This document shows positions 17,041 to 25,632 of a DNA stretch of 64,000 bases, piece by piece (position 1 is the first letter of the stretch; every line of letters begins with the position of its first letter). The stretch is taken from contig NZ_JAFBBO010000001.1 in assembly GCF_016907235.1 (NCBI RefSeq), positions 4,389,692 to 4,453,691 of the forward strand. The letters run 5' to 3'. The translations under genes and the position numbers were made by a program. Under the pieces are notes generated by a model. The model searched no databases and was not told where the DNA came from. It was given only the letters and a program-made list of their open reading frames with translations. Origin of the DNA: Oerskovia jenensis (GTDB lineage Bacteria; Actinomycetota; Actinomycetes; Actinomycetales; Cellulomonadaceae).

Positions 17041-17082
17041 CGACGGGACGCGGTCGCACCCGGGCACGACGGGACGCGGTCG
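17031..17082. repeat. Exact 26-bp tandem direct repeat
   Basis: The unit beginning CACCCGGGCACGACGGGACG occurs twice back to back (17031-17056 and 17057-17082). A partial, diverged third start follows (CATCCGGGATGCG). It overlaps the right arm of the hairpin and lies upstream of the alpha/beta-hydrolase pair. Function unknown. Confidence 0.85.
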
Positions 17083-17212
17083 CATCCGGGATGCGCACGC
17101 GCACCGCCGGGCGCACGCTGAGATCTCCATCCGGTGCGATCACGACGGGACCCCTGCGCGAGGCGAGCGGATGCTCGACGGTGCGCGGCGCCGTCGGGCA
17201 AGGAGCTGGACC

Positions 17213-18046
17213 ATGACCACTGAAGGAACCGCACGGACCCCCGAAGGAACCACCCCCACCCCCGTGGTGTTCGTCCACGGGCTGTGGCTGCACGCCGACT
17301 CCTGGGGACCCTGGGTCGAGCGATACGCCGCCGCCGGGTACGACGCCCACGCGCCCGGCTGGCCCGGCGACGGCGCGACCGTCGAGGAGACCCGGGCGAA
17401 CCCCGACGCCGTCGGCGGGTACGGGATCGACGAGGTCGTCGCGCACTACGTCGAGGTCCTCGACGCGCTGCCGGCCCAGGCCGTCGTCGTCGGGCACTCG
17501 TTCGGCGGGCTGATCGTCCAGCGCCTGCTCACCGCGGGGCACGCGCGCGCGGGGATCGCGATCGACCCCGCGCCCATGCGCGGCAACATCCTGCTGCCAC
17601 CCAGCTCGCTCAAGGTCGCGGCCGTCGCGCTCAAGAACCCCGCCCACTACAAGGGCTCGGTCTCGCTGACACCCGAGGAGTTCCGCTACGGGTTCGCCAA
17701 CGAGCTGTCCGACGAGGAGGCCGACGAGCTCTACGAGCGGTGGACCATCCCCTCGCCCGGGCGCCCCCTCTTCGAGGACGCCGCGGCGAACCTGTTCCCG
17801 CACTCGGCCGCCAAGGTCGACTCGAAGAACGCCGACCGCGGGCCGCTGCTGTTCGTCGCGGGCGGCATGGACCACACCGCGCCCGCCTCGCTCACCAAGA
17901 CCTCGGCCAAGATCTACCGGCGCCATTCCGACGCCGTGACCGACCTCCACGAGTTCCCCGACCGGGGGCACTCGCTCACGATCGACCACGGCTGGGCCGA
18001 GGTCGCCGAGGCGACCCTCACGTGGCTCAAGGAACAGGAGATCTGA
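17213..18046 (+). CDS. Alpha/beta hydrolase
   Basis: A 277-residue alpha/beta-hydrolase. The oxyanion-hole region reads [10 protein letters not shown], the nucleophile elbow is [10 protein letters not shown], and the catalytic histidine lies in DRGHSLTID near the end, preceded by [10 protein letters not shown], which supplies the acid-loop region. The substrate cannot be told from sequence; esterase or lipase-like activity is typical. The ATG at 17213 has AAGGAG eight bases upstream. The stop is one base before the start of a second hydrolase, so the two form an operon. They follow the alkylsulfatase but a strong hairpin separates them, so a functional link is only suggestive. Confidence 0.85.
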   Translation: MTTEGTARTPEGTTPTPVVFVHGLWLHADSWGPWVERYAAAGYDAHAPGWPGDGATVEETRANPDAVGGYGIDEVVAHYVEVLDALPAQAVVVGHSFGGLIVQRLLTAGHARAGIAIDPAPMRGNILLPPSSLKVAAVALKNPAHYKGSVSLTPEEFRYGFANELSDEEADELYERWTIPSPGRPLFEDAAANLFPHSAAKVDSKNADRGPLLFVAGGMDHTAPASLTKTSAKIYRRHSDAVTDLHEFPDRGHSLTIDHGWAEVAEATLTWLKEQEI

Positions 18047-18047
18047 C

Positions 18048-18869
18048 GTGCCCTTCGTCACGACCGCGGACGAGACCCGGATCTTCTACAAGGACTGGGG
18101 GAGCGGGCAGCCCGTCGTGTTCAGCCACGGCTGGCCCCTGAACGCCGACGCCTGGGACGGGCAGCTCAACCTGGTCGCCTCGCACGGCTTCCGGGGGATC
18201 GCGCACGACCGGCGCGGGCACGGCCGCTCGACCCAGACGTGGGACGGCAACGACATGGACACCTACGCGGACGACCTCGCCGCGCTTATCGAGGCCCTCG
18301 ACCTGACCGACGTCGTCCTCGTCGGCCACTCCACGGGCGGGGGAGAGGTGACGCGCTACCTGGGCCGGCACGGCACGGGCCGCGTCGCGAAGGCCGTGCT
18401 GCTCGGGGCCGTGCCGCCGCTCATGCTCCGCACCCCGGACAACCCCGACGGCGCCCCGATCGAGGCGTTGGACCAGATCCGCGCCGCGCTCCTCGCCGAC
18501 CGCTCGCAGTTCTACCAGGACCTGGCGGTCCCGTTCTACGGCGGGAACCGGGACGGCTCGACGCTGACCCAGGGCGTGCGCGACCAGTTCTGGCGCCTGG
18601 CGATGCAGGTGGGCCTCAAGGCCGCCTACGACTGCGTCGAGCAGTTCTCGGAGACCGACTTCACCGCGGACCTGCGCTCGATCGACGTCCCCGTGCTCGT
18701 GGTGCACGGCGACGACGACCAGATGGTGCCCATCGGGCCGTCCGCGCTCAGGGCGGTCGAGCTGCTCCAGGACGCGACGCTCGTCGTGCACGAGGGGCGC
18801 CCGCACGGGCTCTTCGGCGACTACGAGGCCGAGTTCGACGAGGACCTGCTCGCGTTCCTGCGGTCCTGA
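18048..18869 (+). CDS. Alpha/beta hydrolase of the non-heme chloroperoxidase/esterase type
   Basis: A 273-residue alpha/beta-hydrolase with the features of the cofactor-free haloperoxidase/arylesterase group: [17 protein letters not shown] near the N-terminus, DRRGHGRS, nucleophile [19 protein letters not shown], acid in [11 protein letters not shown] and histidine in EGRPHGLFG. In vitro such enzymes halogenate through peracids, but the natural role is usually ester hydrolysis. The GTG start at 18048 follows the previous stop after one base, showing translational coupling. A paired hairpin downstream (18935-18977) ends the operon. Confidence 0.88.
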   Translation: MPFVTTADETRIFYKDWGSGQPVVFSHGWPLNADAWDGQLNLVASHGFRGIAHDRRGHGRSTQTWDGNDMDTYADDLAALIEALDLTDVVLVGHSTGGGEVTRYLGRHGTGRVAKAVLLGAVPPLMLRTPDNPDGAPIEALDQIRAALLADRSQFYQDLAVPFYGGNRDGSTLTQGVRDQFWRLAMQVGLKAAYDCVEQFSETDFTADLRSIDVPVLVVHGDDDQMVPIGPSALRAVELLQDATLVVHEGRPHGLFGDYEAEFDEDLLAFLRS

Positions 18870-18934
18870 CGCCGCGTTCCCGGCACGCCGGGGCGCTCGC
18901 GGGACCGGCCGAGGCCTGCACGTCCCACACCTTG

Positions 18935-18977
18935 CCCGACGGCGCCGCCCACCCTCGCGGTGAGCGGCGCCGTCGGG
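18935..18977. terminator. Perfect 14-bp hairpin between convergent genes
   Basis: Arms CCCGACGGCGCCGC (18935-18948) and its exact complement (18964-18977) enclose a 15-base loop. It lies between the chloroperoxidase-like gene and the convergent DapA-family gene, so it can serve both. Confidence 0.7.
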
Positions 18978-18988
18978 CCGGGGCGTGG

Positions 18989-19963
18989 TCAGGCGTCGAT
19001 GTGCCGGGCGGCGAGCGCACCGCCCGTCGCGGCCTCGAGGTCGAGATGGATCCCGGTCGTGCGGGCGTCGGGGAGCGAGCGCACCCGGTCCAGCTCGCGA
19101 CGCAACGCGTCGACCGCGAGCTGGTCGGGGCCCACGAGGGGCAGGCGCACGCGCGGGCTGCCGATGCGGCCCAGCGCGTGCAGGACGAGCTTGGTGGCGA
19201 CAGCCGGCGGGGCGTACGTGGTGAGCGCGCGAGCGAGAGGTTCGAGGCGCCGGTGGGCCGAGGTGGCGGTGCGGAGGTCGCCCGCGGCGACGGCATCGAG
19301 CAGCTGCCGGTAGGTGCTGGGAGCCACGTTGGCCGCGACGCTCACGACCCCCGCGCCGTCGATCGCGAGCGTGGGGAGGGTCGCCGCGTCGGAGCCGGCG
19401 AAGTAGAGCAGGTCGCTCGCCTCGATCAGGTGCGCCGCCCGGGCGAGGTCCCCGTCCGCGTCCTTGAGCGCGCAGACGGCCGGGTGCGCCGACGCCAGCA
19501 GGAGCGTGGAGAGGTCGAGCCCCACGCCTGTGCGCGCCGGGACGTCGTAGAGCATGACCGGCAGGTCGGTCGCGTCGGCCACGGCCCGCACGTGCGCGAG
19601 GACGCCCAGCTGGCTGGGCCGGACGTACGCGGGCGCGGAGACCATGATCCCGTCGGCCCCCGCGGCCTCGCACGCCCGGAAGTGCGTGATCGCGTGGGCG
19701 GTGTCGCCGGCCCCGCCGCCGACCACGACCGTCGCGCGGCCCGCGACCGTCTCCCGGGCGACCGCGACGACCCGCACCTTCTCGTGGTCGGTCAGCGTGC
19801 TGGACTCGCCGGTCGTGCCCGCGACGACGACGCCGTCCGCGCCTCCCGTCACCACGGCGTCCAGGTGCCGGGCAAGATCCTCCCAGGCCACCTCGCCGTC
19901 GGGCGTGAACGGGGTCACGAGAGCGACGAGCAGCTGACCGAACGGGTTGTGTCGAGGAGGCAT
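18989..19963 (-). CDS. DapA-family aldolase (dihydrodipicolinate synthase-like)
   Basis: A 324-residue class I aldolase of the DapA/NAL superfamily. It shows LLVALVTPFTPDGEV at the start, the Thr pair in GTTGESSTLTD, the catalytic tyrosine in MLYDVPARTG and the Schiff-base lysine in CALKDADGD. True DapA condenses pyruvate with aspartate semialdehyde in lysine biosynthesis. An isolated copy without other dap genes may equally be a paralog acting on other keto acids. The start is ATG at 19961-19963. The upstream 124 bp hold three repeats of the type CCGTCA(A/G) (19990-20050), which might be a regulatory site shared with the divergent unknown gene. Confidence 0.87.
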   Translation of the reverse strand: MPPRHNPFGQLLVALVTPFTPDGEVAWEDLARHLDAVVTGGADGVVVAGTTGESSTLTDHEKVRVVAVARETVAGRATVVVGGGAGDTAHAITHFRACEAAGADGIMVSAPAYVRPSQLGVLAHVRAVADATDLPVMLYDVPARTGVGLDLSTLLLASAHPAVCALKDADGDLARAAHLIEASDLLYFAGSDAATLPTLAIDGAGVVSVAANVAPSTYRQLLDAVAAGDLRTATSAHRRLEPLARALTTYAPPAVATKLVLHALGRIGSPRVRLPLVGPDQLAVDALRRELDRVRSLPDARTTGIHLDLEAATGGALAARHIDA

Positions 19964-20087
19964 GCGGCAACGCTAGGCCGCGGCGGGCACCCGTGTCCGT
20001 CCGTGTTCCGTCAAGATCTCGGGCGTTCCCGTCAGCGTCCCGTCAAGACGGGCGACGGTGGGCGGGCTCGCCGCGTAGACCCGGAGC

Positions 20088-20588
20088 ATGACCCTGACCT
20101 CGATCCTGCCCACGCTCCGTGCGAGCATCCCCGACCCGCTCTCGAAGGACTCCTGGCCTGCCGCGACCAGGGCTACCGTCACGGACGTCCTGGTCGCCGG
20201 GGTGTCGCTCGCGCACCTGGCCACGCTGTGCGGGACCCCGTGCGTACACGTCGCTCAGGCGAGCGGAGCGGGGCCCGTGGGCGGCCGCATGGGGACCGCG
20301 GTCGTCGCCGCCGTGACCGACGTGCGCGTCCTCGGCCCGAGCGGTCTCGAGCTGGTCCTCGACGCCGAGATCGATCCCCTGCAGGCGCGCTGGGCACAGG
20401 CCCGCCTCATCGGTCGTGCCTCGAGCGTCCGACCCGTGCGAGCGGTCGTCCCGGGAAGCCGGGGCCCGGGCAGCCTCACGGTGCCCGCGGACCTGCACGT
20501 CGGAGACCTGCTGGCGATCCCGTGCCGGGGGCAGATCGCGCTGCGGGACGTCCGGCCTGCTCCCGGGGGTTCCGAGCGCGTGGGGTGA
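20088..20588 (+). CDS. Hypothetical protein
   Basis: A 166-residue soluble protein that I do not recognise. It begins MTLTSILPTLRASIPDPLSK and has several beta-prone stretches (VVAAVTDVRVLGPSGLELVL, HVGDLLAIPCRGQIALRDVR) and two cysteines in a CGTPC motif near residue 50. Codon bias matches its neighbours, which supports a real gene. It is divergent from the DapA-family gene (124 bp apart) and lies 163 bp before the RHH repressor operon. No signal or membrane segment is seen. Function unknown. Confidence 0.68.
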   Translation: MTLTSILPTLRASIPDPLSKDSWPAATRATVTDVLVAGVSLAHLATLCGTPCVHVAQASGAGPVGGRMGTAVVAAVTDVRVLGPSGLELVLDAEIDPLQARWAQARLIGRASSVRPVRAVVPGSRGPGSLTVPADLHVGDLLAIPCRGQIALRDVRPAPGGSERVG

Positions 20589-20667
20589 GGCGAGCGTTGG
20601 GTGGCAGGCGCGTCGTCGCCGAGATCCCGGGCGGGGCACCGGGGCTCTGACCTGGCCTTTTGCTGGA

Positions 20668-20752
20668 GTGGCGTCAGGGTGACACCACTTTCTCCGACGA
20701 ATGACGCCATATCTCTTGCGGTGACACCACGAGTGGTGTCATAGTGGCGTCA
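20668..20752. promoter_or_regulatory. Operator array of six TGACRCCAC-type half-sites overlapping a leaderless promoter
   Basis: Six copies of a nine-base element occur upstream of the RHH gene: GTGGCGTCA 20668-20676, TGACACCAC 20680-20688, TGACGCCAT 20702-20710, TGACACCAC 20722-20730, GTGGTGTCA 20733-20741 and GTGGCGTCA 20744-20752. The central pair forms a perfect 20-bp palindrome with a two-base spacer. It lies between TTGCGG (20716-20721) and CATAGT (20740-20745), an 18-base spacing suited to -35 and -10. This is the layout of an autoregulated repressor operon; the ribbon-helix-helix product just downstream is the likely binder. Confidence 0.8.
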
Positions 20753-21264
20753 TGGAACTTACGAGATACGTCGACGAGCTGCAGCACCAGCTCGCCACCG
20801 CAGCCGCCGCAGGCGGGGACGAGGCGCGTGAGCTGGCCGGGCGCCTCTCGGCCCCGCTCGACGCCGCCGTCCGGCTCGTCCTGCTCGAAGCCCTCTCGAC
20901 CGCGGCCACCGAGATCACGGCCGAGCTCGCGCCCGGCGCGGTCGACGTCCGGCTCCGGGGGCGCGACCCCGAGTTCATCGTGACCCCTGCGCCCGCCTCG
21001 GCGTTCGAGGACGACGCCACCCCCGTGGCCGAGCCCGCCCGACCGGCGGTCCTCGACCCCGACGACGTCAGCACGTCCCGCACGACGCTCCGCCTGCCCG
21101 ACCAGCTCAAGGCCCAGGTCGAGGAAGCGGCCGCCCGCGAGGGCATGTCCGTCAACACGTGGCTCGTGCGCGCGGTCGCCGCCGCGCTCGCGCCCACCGC
21201 CCCGTCCCGCCCCGCTCCCCGGGCCACGAGCACCTCCGGTCGCGTGACCGGCTGGGTGCGCTGA
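20752..21264 (+). CDS. Ribbon-helix-helix (HicB/Arc-type) regulator
   Basis: A 170-residue protein. The N-terminal 70 residues are helical (MELTRYVDELQHQLA...), and the C-terminal part carries a ribbon-helix-helix fold: RTTLRLPDQLKAQVEEAA then REGMSVNTWLVRAVAAAL, as in HicB/Arc-type repressors. No toxin partner sits beside it, so it is more likely a transcriptional repressor than an antitoxin. The ATG at 20752 overlaps the last operator half-site and has no ribosome site, which suggests a leaderless mRNA. It opens a four-gene operon with a DUF4097 protein and an ABC exporter. Confidence 0.86.
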   Translation: MELTRYVDELQHQLATAAAAGGDEARELAGRLSAPLDAAVRLVLLEALSTAATEITAELAPGAVDVRLRGRDPEFIVTPAPASAFEDDATPVAEPARPAVLDPDDVSTSRTTLRLPDQLKAQVEEAAAREGMSVNTWLVRAVAAALAPTAPSRPAPRATSTSGRVTGWVR

Positions 21265-21341
21265 CCCGCCACCCGACACCACCACACTCCCGCGCCCCGC
21301 CACCCCGGGGCGGACACGCTCACCCCTCTGGAGGATCCGTC

Positions 21342-22190
21342 ATGCCCACTTTCGCCGCCCCCACCCCCGTCCCGGTCGTCATCGACGTCCCCTTCGGCAA
21401 CCTGTACGTCGTCGCCGGCGAGCGGGACGACGTCGTCGTGACCGTCCTGCCCGCCGACCCGAGCAAGTCCGGCTCGGTGCGCGCCGCCGAGGAGACGCGC
21501 GTCGAGCGCGACGGCGACGCGATCTCGATCGTCTACCCCAACGCCTGGAAGCAGTACGTCCTGCCGTTCGCCTCGGGTGGCGCGAAGGTCACCATCGAGC
21601 TGCCCGCCGGCTCGGACCTCCGGGGCAAGGCAGGGTCCCTGTACGCGGAGGGCAGGCTCGGCGCGGTCGACCTCAACCTCAACGGCGGCAACGCCCGCCT
21701 CGACGACGTCGACCGCCTCGACATCAAGGTCTCGGCCGGGTCGCTCAGCGTCGGCCGGGTCTCCGGCACCGTCGAGGCCACGGTCTCGGCGGGCGGCCTG
21801 CGCGTCCGCGAGCTCGACGGTGACGCGACCGTCAAGGTGCCCAACGGCACCACCGAGATCGGCAGGACGACCGGGAGCCTGCGCGTCAACGGCGCGCACG
21901 GGGACATCTCGATCGACCGGTCGCACGGCGACACCGTCGTCAGGTGCGCGCACGGCGGGGTCCGCGTCGAGCAGGCCGTCAACGGGCGCGTCCAGCTCGA
22001 GAGCTCGTACGGCTCGATCGAGGTCGGCGTGCCCGAGGGCACGGCCGCCTGGCTCGACGCGACCTCCCAGCACGGCCAGGTCCGCAACCTCCTGCAGGAC
22101 GCCGCCGGTCCCGGCGAGTCCGACCTCACGGTCGAGGTCCGCGCAGGCACCAGCTACGGCGACGTGATCGTGCGCCGTCCGCACCCCTGA
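21342..22190 (+). CDS. DUF4097 family beta-helix-like protein
   Basis: A 282-residue protein rich in short beta repeats (LNLNGGNARLDDVDRLDIKV, VSAGSLSVGRVSGTVEATVS, NGAHGDISIDRSHGDTVVR), the pattern of DUF4097/DUF4098 right-handed parallel beta domains. No signal peptide or membrane segment is seen, so it is cytoplasmic in this version. The frame extends upstream, but the ATG at 21342 has a clear GGAGG seven bases before it. It is the second gene of the repressor/ABC operon. Proteins of this family often sit beside ABC exporters and regulators in actinobacteria; their function is unknown. Confidence 0.87.
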   Translation: MPTFAAPTPVPVVIDVPFGNLYVVAGERDDVVVTVLPADPSKSGSVRAAEETRVERDGDAISIVYPNAWKQYVLPFASGGAKVTIELPAGSDLRGKAGSLYAEGRLGAVDLNLNGGNARLDDVDRLDIKVSAGSLSVGRVSGTVEATVSAGGLRVRELDGDATVKVPNGTTEIGRTTGSLRVNGAHGDISIDRSHGDTVVRCAHGGVRVEQAVNGRVQLESSYGSIEVGVPEGTAAWLDATSQHGQVRNLLQDAAGPGESDLTVEVRAGTSYGDVIVRRPHP

Positions 22191-22278
22191 GGTCGGCCCT
22201 CCGCCGTCCCCACCCGAGCAGCTCACCCCGCTCGTCCTCGCTGTACCCGCTCGTCCACCACCCTCGAAGGAGAAGCTC

Positions 22279-23103
22279 ATGACCACCACAGTCCGCGGAC
22301 CCGCGATCGAGGTCGCCGGCCTGCGCAAGTCCTATCGCTCCAAGTCCGGCACCCAGCTCGTGCTCGACGGGGTCGACCTCGTCGTCCCGGCCGGGACGAT
22401 CACCGCGCTGCTCGGCCCCAACGGCTCGGGCAAGACGACGACCGTCGGCGTCCTGTCGACCCTGCTCACCGCCGATGCCGGCACGGTCCGCGTCGCGGGC
22501 CACGACATCGCCCGTGAACCCGACGCGGTCCGCGCCTCGATCGGCGTGACCGGGCAGATCACCGCGGTCGACGAGCTGCTCACCGGCACCGAGAACCTGC
22601 GGCTCATGGCCGATCTCAACCACCTCGGGAAGTCCGCCGGACGCCGTCGGTCGACCGAGCTGCTCGAGCAGTTCGGTCTCGCCGAGGCCGCGGGCAAGCC
22701 CGTCGCCACCTACTCGGGCGGCATGAAGCGCAAGCTCGACCTCGCGATGACGCTGGTCGGCACGCCGTCGGTCGTCTTCCTCGACGAGCCGACCACGGGC
22801 CTGGACCCCCGCAGCCGTCGCACCCTGTGGGACGAGGTGCGTGCGCTCGTCGAGGGGGGCACCACGATCCTGCTCACCACGCAGTACCTCGAGGAGGCGG
22901 ACCGGCTCGCCGACTCCGTCGCGGTCCTCCACGGCGGCCGCATCGTCGCCCAGGGCACGCCCGCCGAGCTCAAGTCGGTGCACGACGCGGGCTCGCTCGA
23001 CGAGGTCTTCCTCGCACTGACCGAACCGCCCACCGAGGAGGAGGCCGGCACCGACGCCGCGGCCCCCGCCGGTCCGACACAGGACAAGGAGAACGTCCGA
23101 TGA
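22279..23103 (+). CDS. ABC exporter ATP-binding protein (DrrA/CcmA type)
   Basis: A 274-residue ATPase: Walker A GPNGSGKTTT (about residues 52-61), signature YSGGMKRKLDLAM, Walker B VVFLDEPTTGLDP and the LTTQYLEEADRLAD switch region. The C-terminal extension (LDEVFLALTEPP) is typical of DrrA-type drug or lipid exporters. It should power the permease encoded next, whose ATG overlaps this stop by four bases (ATGA). GAAGGAGAAGC precedes the ATG at 22279. The operon context with a repressor suggests inducible efflux; the substrate is unknown. Confidence 0.93.
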   Translation: MTTTVRGPAIEVAGLRKSYRSKSGTQLVLDGVDLVVPAGTITALLGPNGSGKTTTVGVLSTLLTADAGTVRVAGHDIAREPDAVRASIGVTGQITAVDELLTGTENLRLMADLNHLGKSAGRRRSTELLEQFGLAEAAGKPVATYSGGMKRKLDLAMTLVGTPSVVFLDEPTTGLDPRSRRTLWDEVRALVEGGTTILLTTQYLEEADRLADSVAVLHGGRIVAQGTPAELKSVHDAGSLDEVFLALTEPPTEEEAGTDAAAPAGPTQDKENVR

Positions 23104-23939
23104 CTGCCATCGCCACCACCGCCCCCACCACCACGGCCCGGCCCCGTCCGGTCGCCGACGTCGGGACCATGCTGCGCCGCAGCCTGCTGCGTGCCGTGCG
23201 CTACCCGGGCCTGACGGTCTTCATCGTCGGCGGCCCGATGGTCATGCTGCTGCTGTTCGTCTACGTCTTCGGCGGGGCTTTCGGTGCCGGCGTGGCTCCC
23301 GGGATCACGCCGGGCGCCGACGGCCGGGCCGCCTACCTGGACTACATCACGCCGACGCTCCTGGTCATCACCGTCGTCGGGGGAGCGACGTCGGTCGCGG
23401 TCAGCGCCGCGATGGACGCCGCGAGCGGCATCATGGCCAGGTTCAAGACCATGGCGATCTCGCCGGGGTCCATCCTCTCGGGGCACGTGCTCGGGTTCGC
23501 CGTCCAGGCCATGATCGCCGTGGTCCTCGTGCTGGGCGCCGCGATCGCCATGGGCTACCGCCCCCAGGCCGACGCGCTCGACTGGCTGGCGCTCGCGGGT
23601 CTGTTCGTCCTGCTCGGGATCTGCCTCAACTGGTTGTGCGTCGCCATGGGGCTCAACGCCCGCAGCGTCGAGACCGCGAGCAACACGCCCATGCTCCTGC
23701 TGCTCCTGCCGTTCCTCGGCAGCGGGTTCGTGCCCGTCGAGACCATGCCGACGGCCGTGCGCTGGTTCGCCGAGCACCAGCCGTTCACGCCCATCATCGA
23801 CACGGTGCGCGGGCTGCTCGCCGGGGGAGCGGGGCTCGAGGGGTCGACCGTCGTCCAGGCAGTGGCCTGGTCCGTCGTGATCGGCGTCGCGGGCTACGTG
23901 TGGGCGCGTGCGCTGTTCCGCCGCGAGCGTCGCCTCTGA
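23100..23939 (+). CDS. ABC-2 type exporter permease (DrrB type)
   Basis: A 279-residue membrane protein with about six hydrophobic segments: LTVFIVGGPMVMLLLFVYVF, ITPTLLVITVVGGATSVAVS, AMIAVVLVLGAAIAMGY, LALAGLFVLLGICLNWLCV, MLLLLLPFLGSGFVP and VVIGVAGYVWARALF. The conserved ABC-2 family pieces FKTMAISPGSILSGH and HQPFTPIIDTVRGLL are present, as in daunorubicin-exporter permeases. It is translationally coupled to the ATPase. A hairpin 42 bp after the stop ends the operon. Confidence 0.92.
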   Translation: MTAIATTAPTTTARPRPVADVGTMLRRSLLRAVRYPGLTVFIVGGPMVMLLLFVYVFGGAFGAGVAPGITPGADGRAAYLDYITPTLLVITVVGGATSVAVSAAMDAASGIMARFKTMAISPGSILSGHVLGFAVQAMIAVVLVLGAAIAMGYRPQADALDWLALAGLFVLLGICLNWLCVAMGLNARSVETASNTPMLLLLLPFLGSGFVPVETMPTAVRWFAEHQPFTPIIDTVRGLLAGGAGLEGSTVVQAVAWSVVIGVAGYVWARALFRRERRL

Positions 23940-23980
23940 GGCGGACGCCGTCCCGCGTCGCCGGGCGTGATCCACCGGGT

Positions 23981-24013
23981 CTCCGGGTCGAGCCGTCACG
24001 GCTCGGCCCGGAG
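23981..24013. terminator. 15-bp hairpin between ABC permease and GNAT gene
   Basis: Arms 23981-23995 (CTCCGGGTCGAGCCG) and 23999-24013 pair fully with one T-G wobble and a three-base loop. It lies between convergent genes and lacks a T-run. Confidence 0.7.
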
Positions 24014-24056
24014 GTCTTCGGCGTCCGGGGGGGCTCGCGGTCCCGGACGGCCCGCC

Positions 24057-24557
24057 CTACAGGTCGCGGTACATGATGTGGAGCCCGACGAGACCGGCCG
24101 TGGGGTGCGCGAACGCCTCGGGCACGGTCGTCAGGACCTCGAACCCGAAGGACTCCCAGAGCCGCACGGCGCGTTCGTTGGTCTCGACGACGGCGTTGAA
24201 CTGCATCGCGAGGTAGCCGTCGGCGCGCGCGCCGTCGAGCACCGCGTTCGCGAGGGCGCGCCCGACGCCGCGTCCACCCTCGCCCGGCCCGACGACGAAG
24301 CTCGCGTTCGCGACGTGGGCGCCCGCACCGGGAAGGTTGGGCAGGTACTTCGCCGTGCCGACCACCACGCCGTCCGTGTCCACCGCGACGAGCACGCGGG
24401 CTCCCGGAGCGTCCGTCCACGCCGCGCGGGCCTGCGCCTCGTCGATGTCGCGGGGGTAGGTGTAGGTCTCGCCCGCGCGGAAGGCGGGCTCGAGCACGCG
24501 CCAGATCCCGGACCAGTCGTCGGACGTCGCGGGGCGGACCTCGATCTGTGCGCTCAC
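24057..24557 (-). CDS. GNAT-family N-acetyltransferase
   Basis: A 166-residue GCN5-type acetyltransferase. It has EVRPATSDDWSGIWRVLEP at the start, beta-4 VANASFVVGPGEGGRGVGRAL supplying the acetyl-CoA pyrophosphate loop (GxGxG-like), and NERAVRLWESFGFEVLTTVP as the C-terminal motif. It resembles the L-azetidine/phosphinothricin-type acetyltransferases, but the substrate cannot be assigned. The start is uncertain: GTG at 24555-24557 gives the usual family N-terminus, whereas ATG at 24608 adds 17 residues without conserved character and comes close to the divergent kinase promoter. Confidence 0.83.
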   Translation of the reverse strand: MSAQIEVRPATSDDWSGIWRVLEPAFRAGETYTYPRDIDEAQARAAWTDAPGARVLVAVDTDGVVVGTAKYLPNLPGAGAHVANASFVVGPGEGGRGVGRALANAVLDGARADGYLAMQFNAVVETNERAVRLWESFGFEVLTTVPEAFAHPTAGLVGLHIMYRDL

Positions 24558-24664
24558 GCCGCCGAGCCTAGTCGCGCCCTGGGCCGGCCCGGGTGTGACC
24601 AGCCGCACACGTGAGCAGCGCTCCTCGCCGGGTGACCGCCGGTGCCCCGACCTAGGCTCGGTCG

Positions 24665-25609
24665 ATGACGACGGAAGAACCCCGCGAGCCGACCGTGTGC
24701 GTGCTCGCGCTCACGCCTCTCCTGGCGATCGAGATCGAGCCCGCCGGACCCCACGAGACGTCGCCCGAGATCCACGTGCACCCGGGTGGCCAGGGCCTGT
24801 GGCTCGCGCGCATGGCGTACTCGCTCGGGGCGCACGCGATCGTCTGCGGTCCCTTCGGGGGCGAGACCGGCACCGTGGCTGCGCACCTGGCCCGCGCCGA
24901 GAACCTCGACCTGCGCGTGACCTCGACGGGCGCCAACGGCGCGTTCGTGCACGACCGACGCAGCGGTGAGCGGGCCGAGGTCGTCGCCATGGAGCCCTTT
25001 CCCCTCAACCGGCACGAGGTCGACGACCTGTACGGCACGGTGCTCGTCGCGGCGCTCGACGCCGCCGTCACCATCCTCACCGGGTCGAGCACACCGGTCG
25101 GCGTCCCGCCGGACTTCTTCGGCCGGCTGACCAAGGACCTCCATGCGGCCGAGCGTCAGGTCGTGGCGGACCTGTCCGGGGCCGAGGCCCAGGCCGTGGC
25201 GCAGGAGCCCGGCGCGGTCCTGAAGATCAGCCACGAGGAGATGGTCGAGGGCGGCTTCGCGCCCGACGACAGCGAGCGGTCGCTGCGCGCCGCCGCGGAC
25301 GAGATGGTCGCCGCGGGGCCGCGCGCCGTGATCGTCTCCCGGGCCGAGGCGCCCTCGCTCCTGGTGACGCGGGAGCGCAGCTACACCGTGCAGAGCCCGT
25401 CCGTCACGACCGTGGACCATCGCGGGGCGGGCGACTCGATGACGGCGGGGATCGCCGTCGGGCTCGCGCGGGGCATGGACCTGCCCGACGCCGTGCGCCT
25501 GGGCGCCGCGGCCGGAGCCCTCAACGTGACCCGGCGCGGGCTGGGCACGGGGCACCGCGACCAGATCGAACGCTTCGCGCACCGCGTCACGGTGCACGAG
25601 ACCCACTGA
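24665..25609 (+). CDS. PfkB-family sugar kinase (1-phosphofructokinase-like)
   Basis: A 314-residue ribokinase-fold kinase. The PfkB hallmark DHRGAGDSMTAGIAVG holds the catalytic Asp of the GAGD motif, and the N-terminal VHPGGQGLWLARMAYSLG resembles the substrate lid region. Overall it is nearest to 1-phosphofructokinase/tagatose-6-phosphate kinases, but HPGGQG replaces the usual NPGGKG-type motif, so the sugar is uncertain. The ATG at 24665 has TAGGCT six bases upstream and no ribosome site, which suggests leaderless translation. SurE follows after 23 bp, probably in one operon. Confidence 0.85.
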   Translation: MTTEEPREPTVCVLALTPLLAIEIEPAGPHETSPEIHVHPGGQGLWLARMAYSLGAHAIVCGPFGGETGTVAAHLARAENLDLRVTSTGANGAFVHDRRSGERAEVVAMEPFPLNRHEVDDLYGTVLVAALDAAVTILTGSSTPVGVPPDFFGRLTKDLHAAERQVVADLSGAEAQAVAQEPGAVLKISHEEMVEGGFAPDDSERSLRAAADEMVAAGPRAVIVSRAEAPSLLVTRERSYTVQSPSVTTVDHRGAGDSMTAGIAVGLARGMDLPDAVRLGAAAGALNVTRRGLGTGHRDQIERFAHRVTVHETH

Positions 25610-25632
25610 CCGCACCGGACGAGAAGGAGGCC

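Noticed and set aside
20752..21264. HicB antitoxin of a toxin-antitoxin pair
   Set aside because: No HicA-type or other toxin gene lies next to it; the operator array and ABC operon fit a repressor better.
24558..24608. Longer start for the GNAT gene at 24608
   Set aside because: The extra 17 residues are Gly/Pro/Thr-rich without conserved character and no ribosome site supports the ATG.
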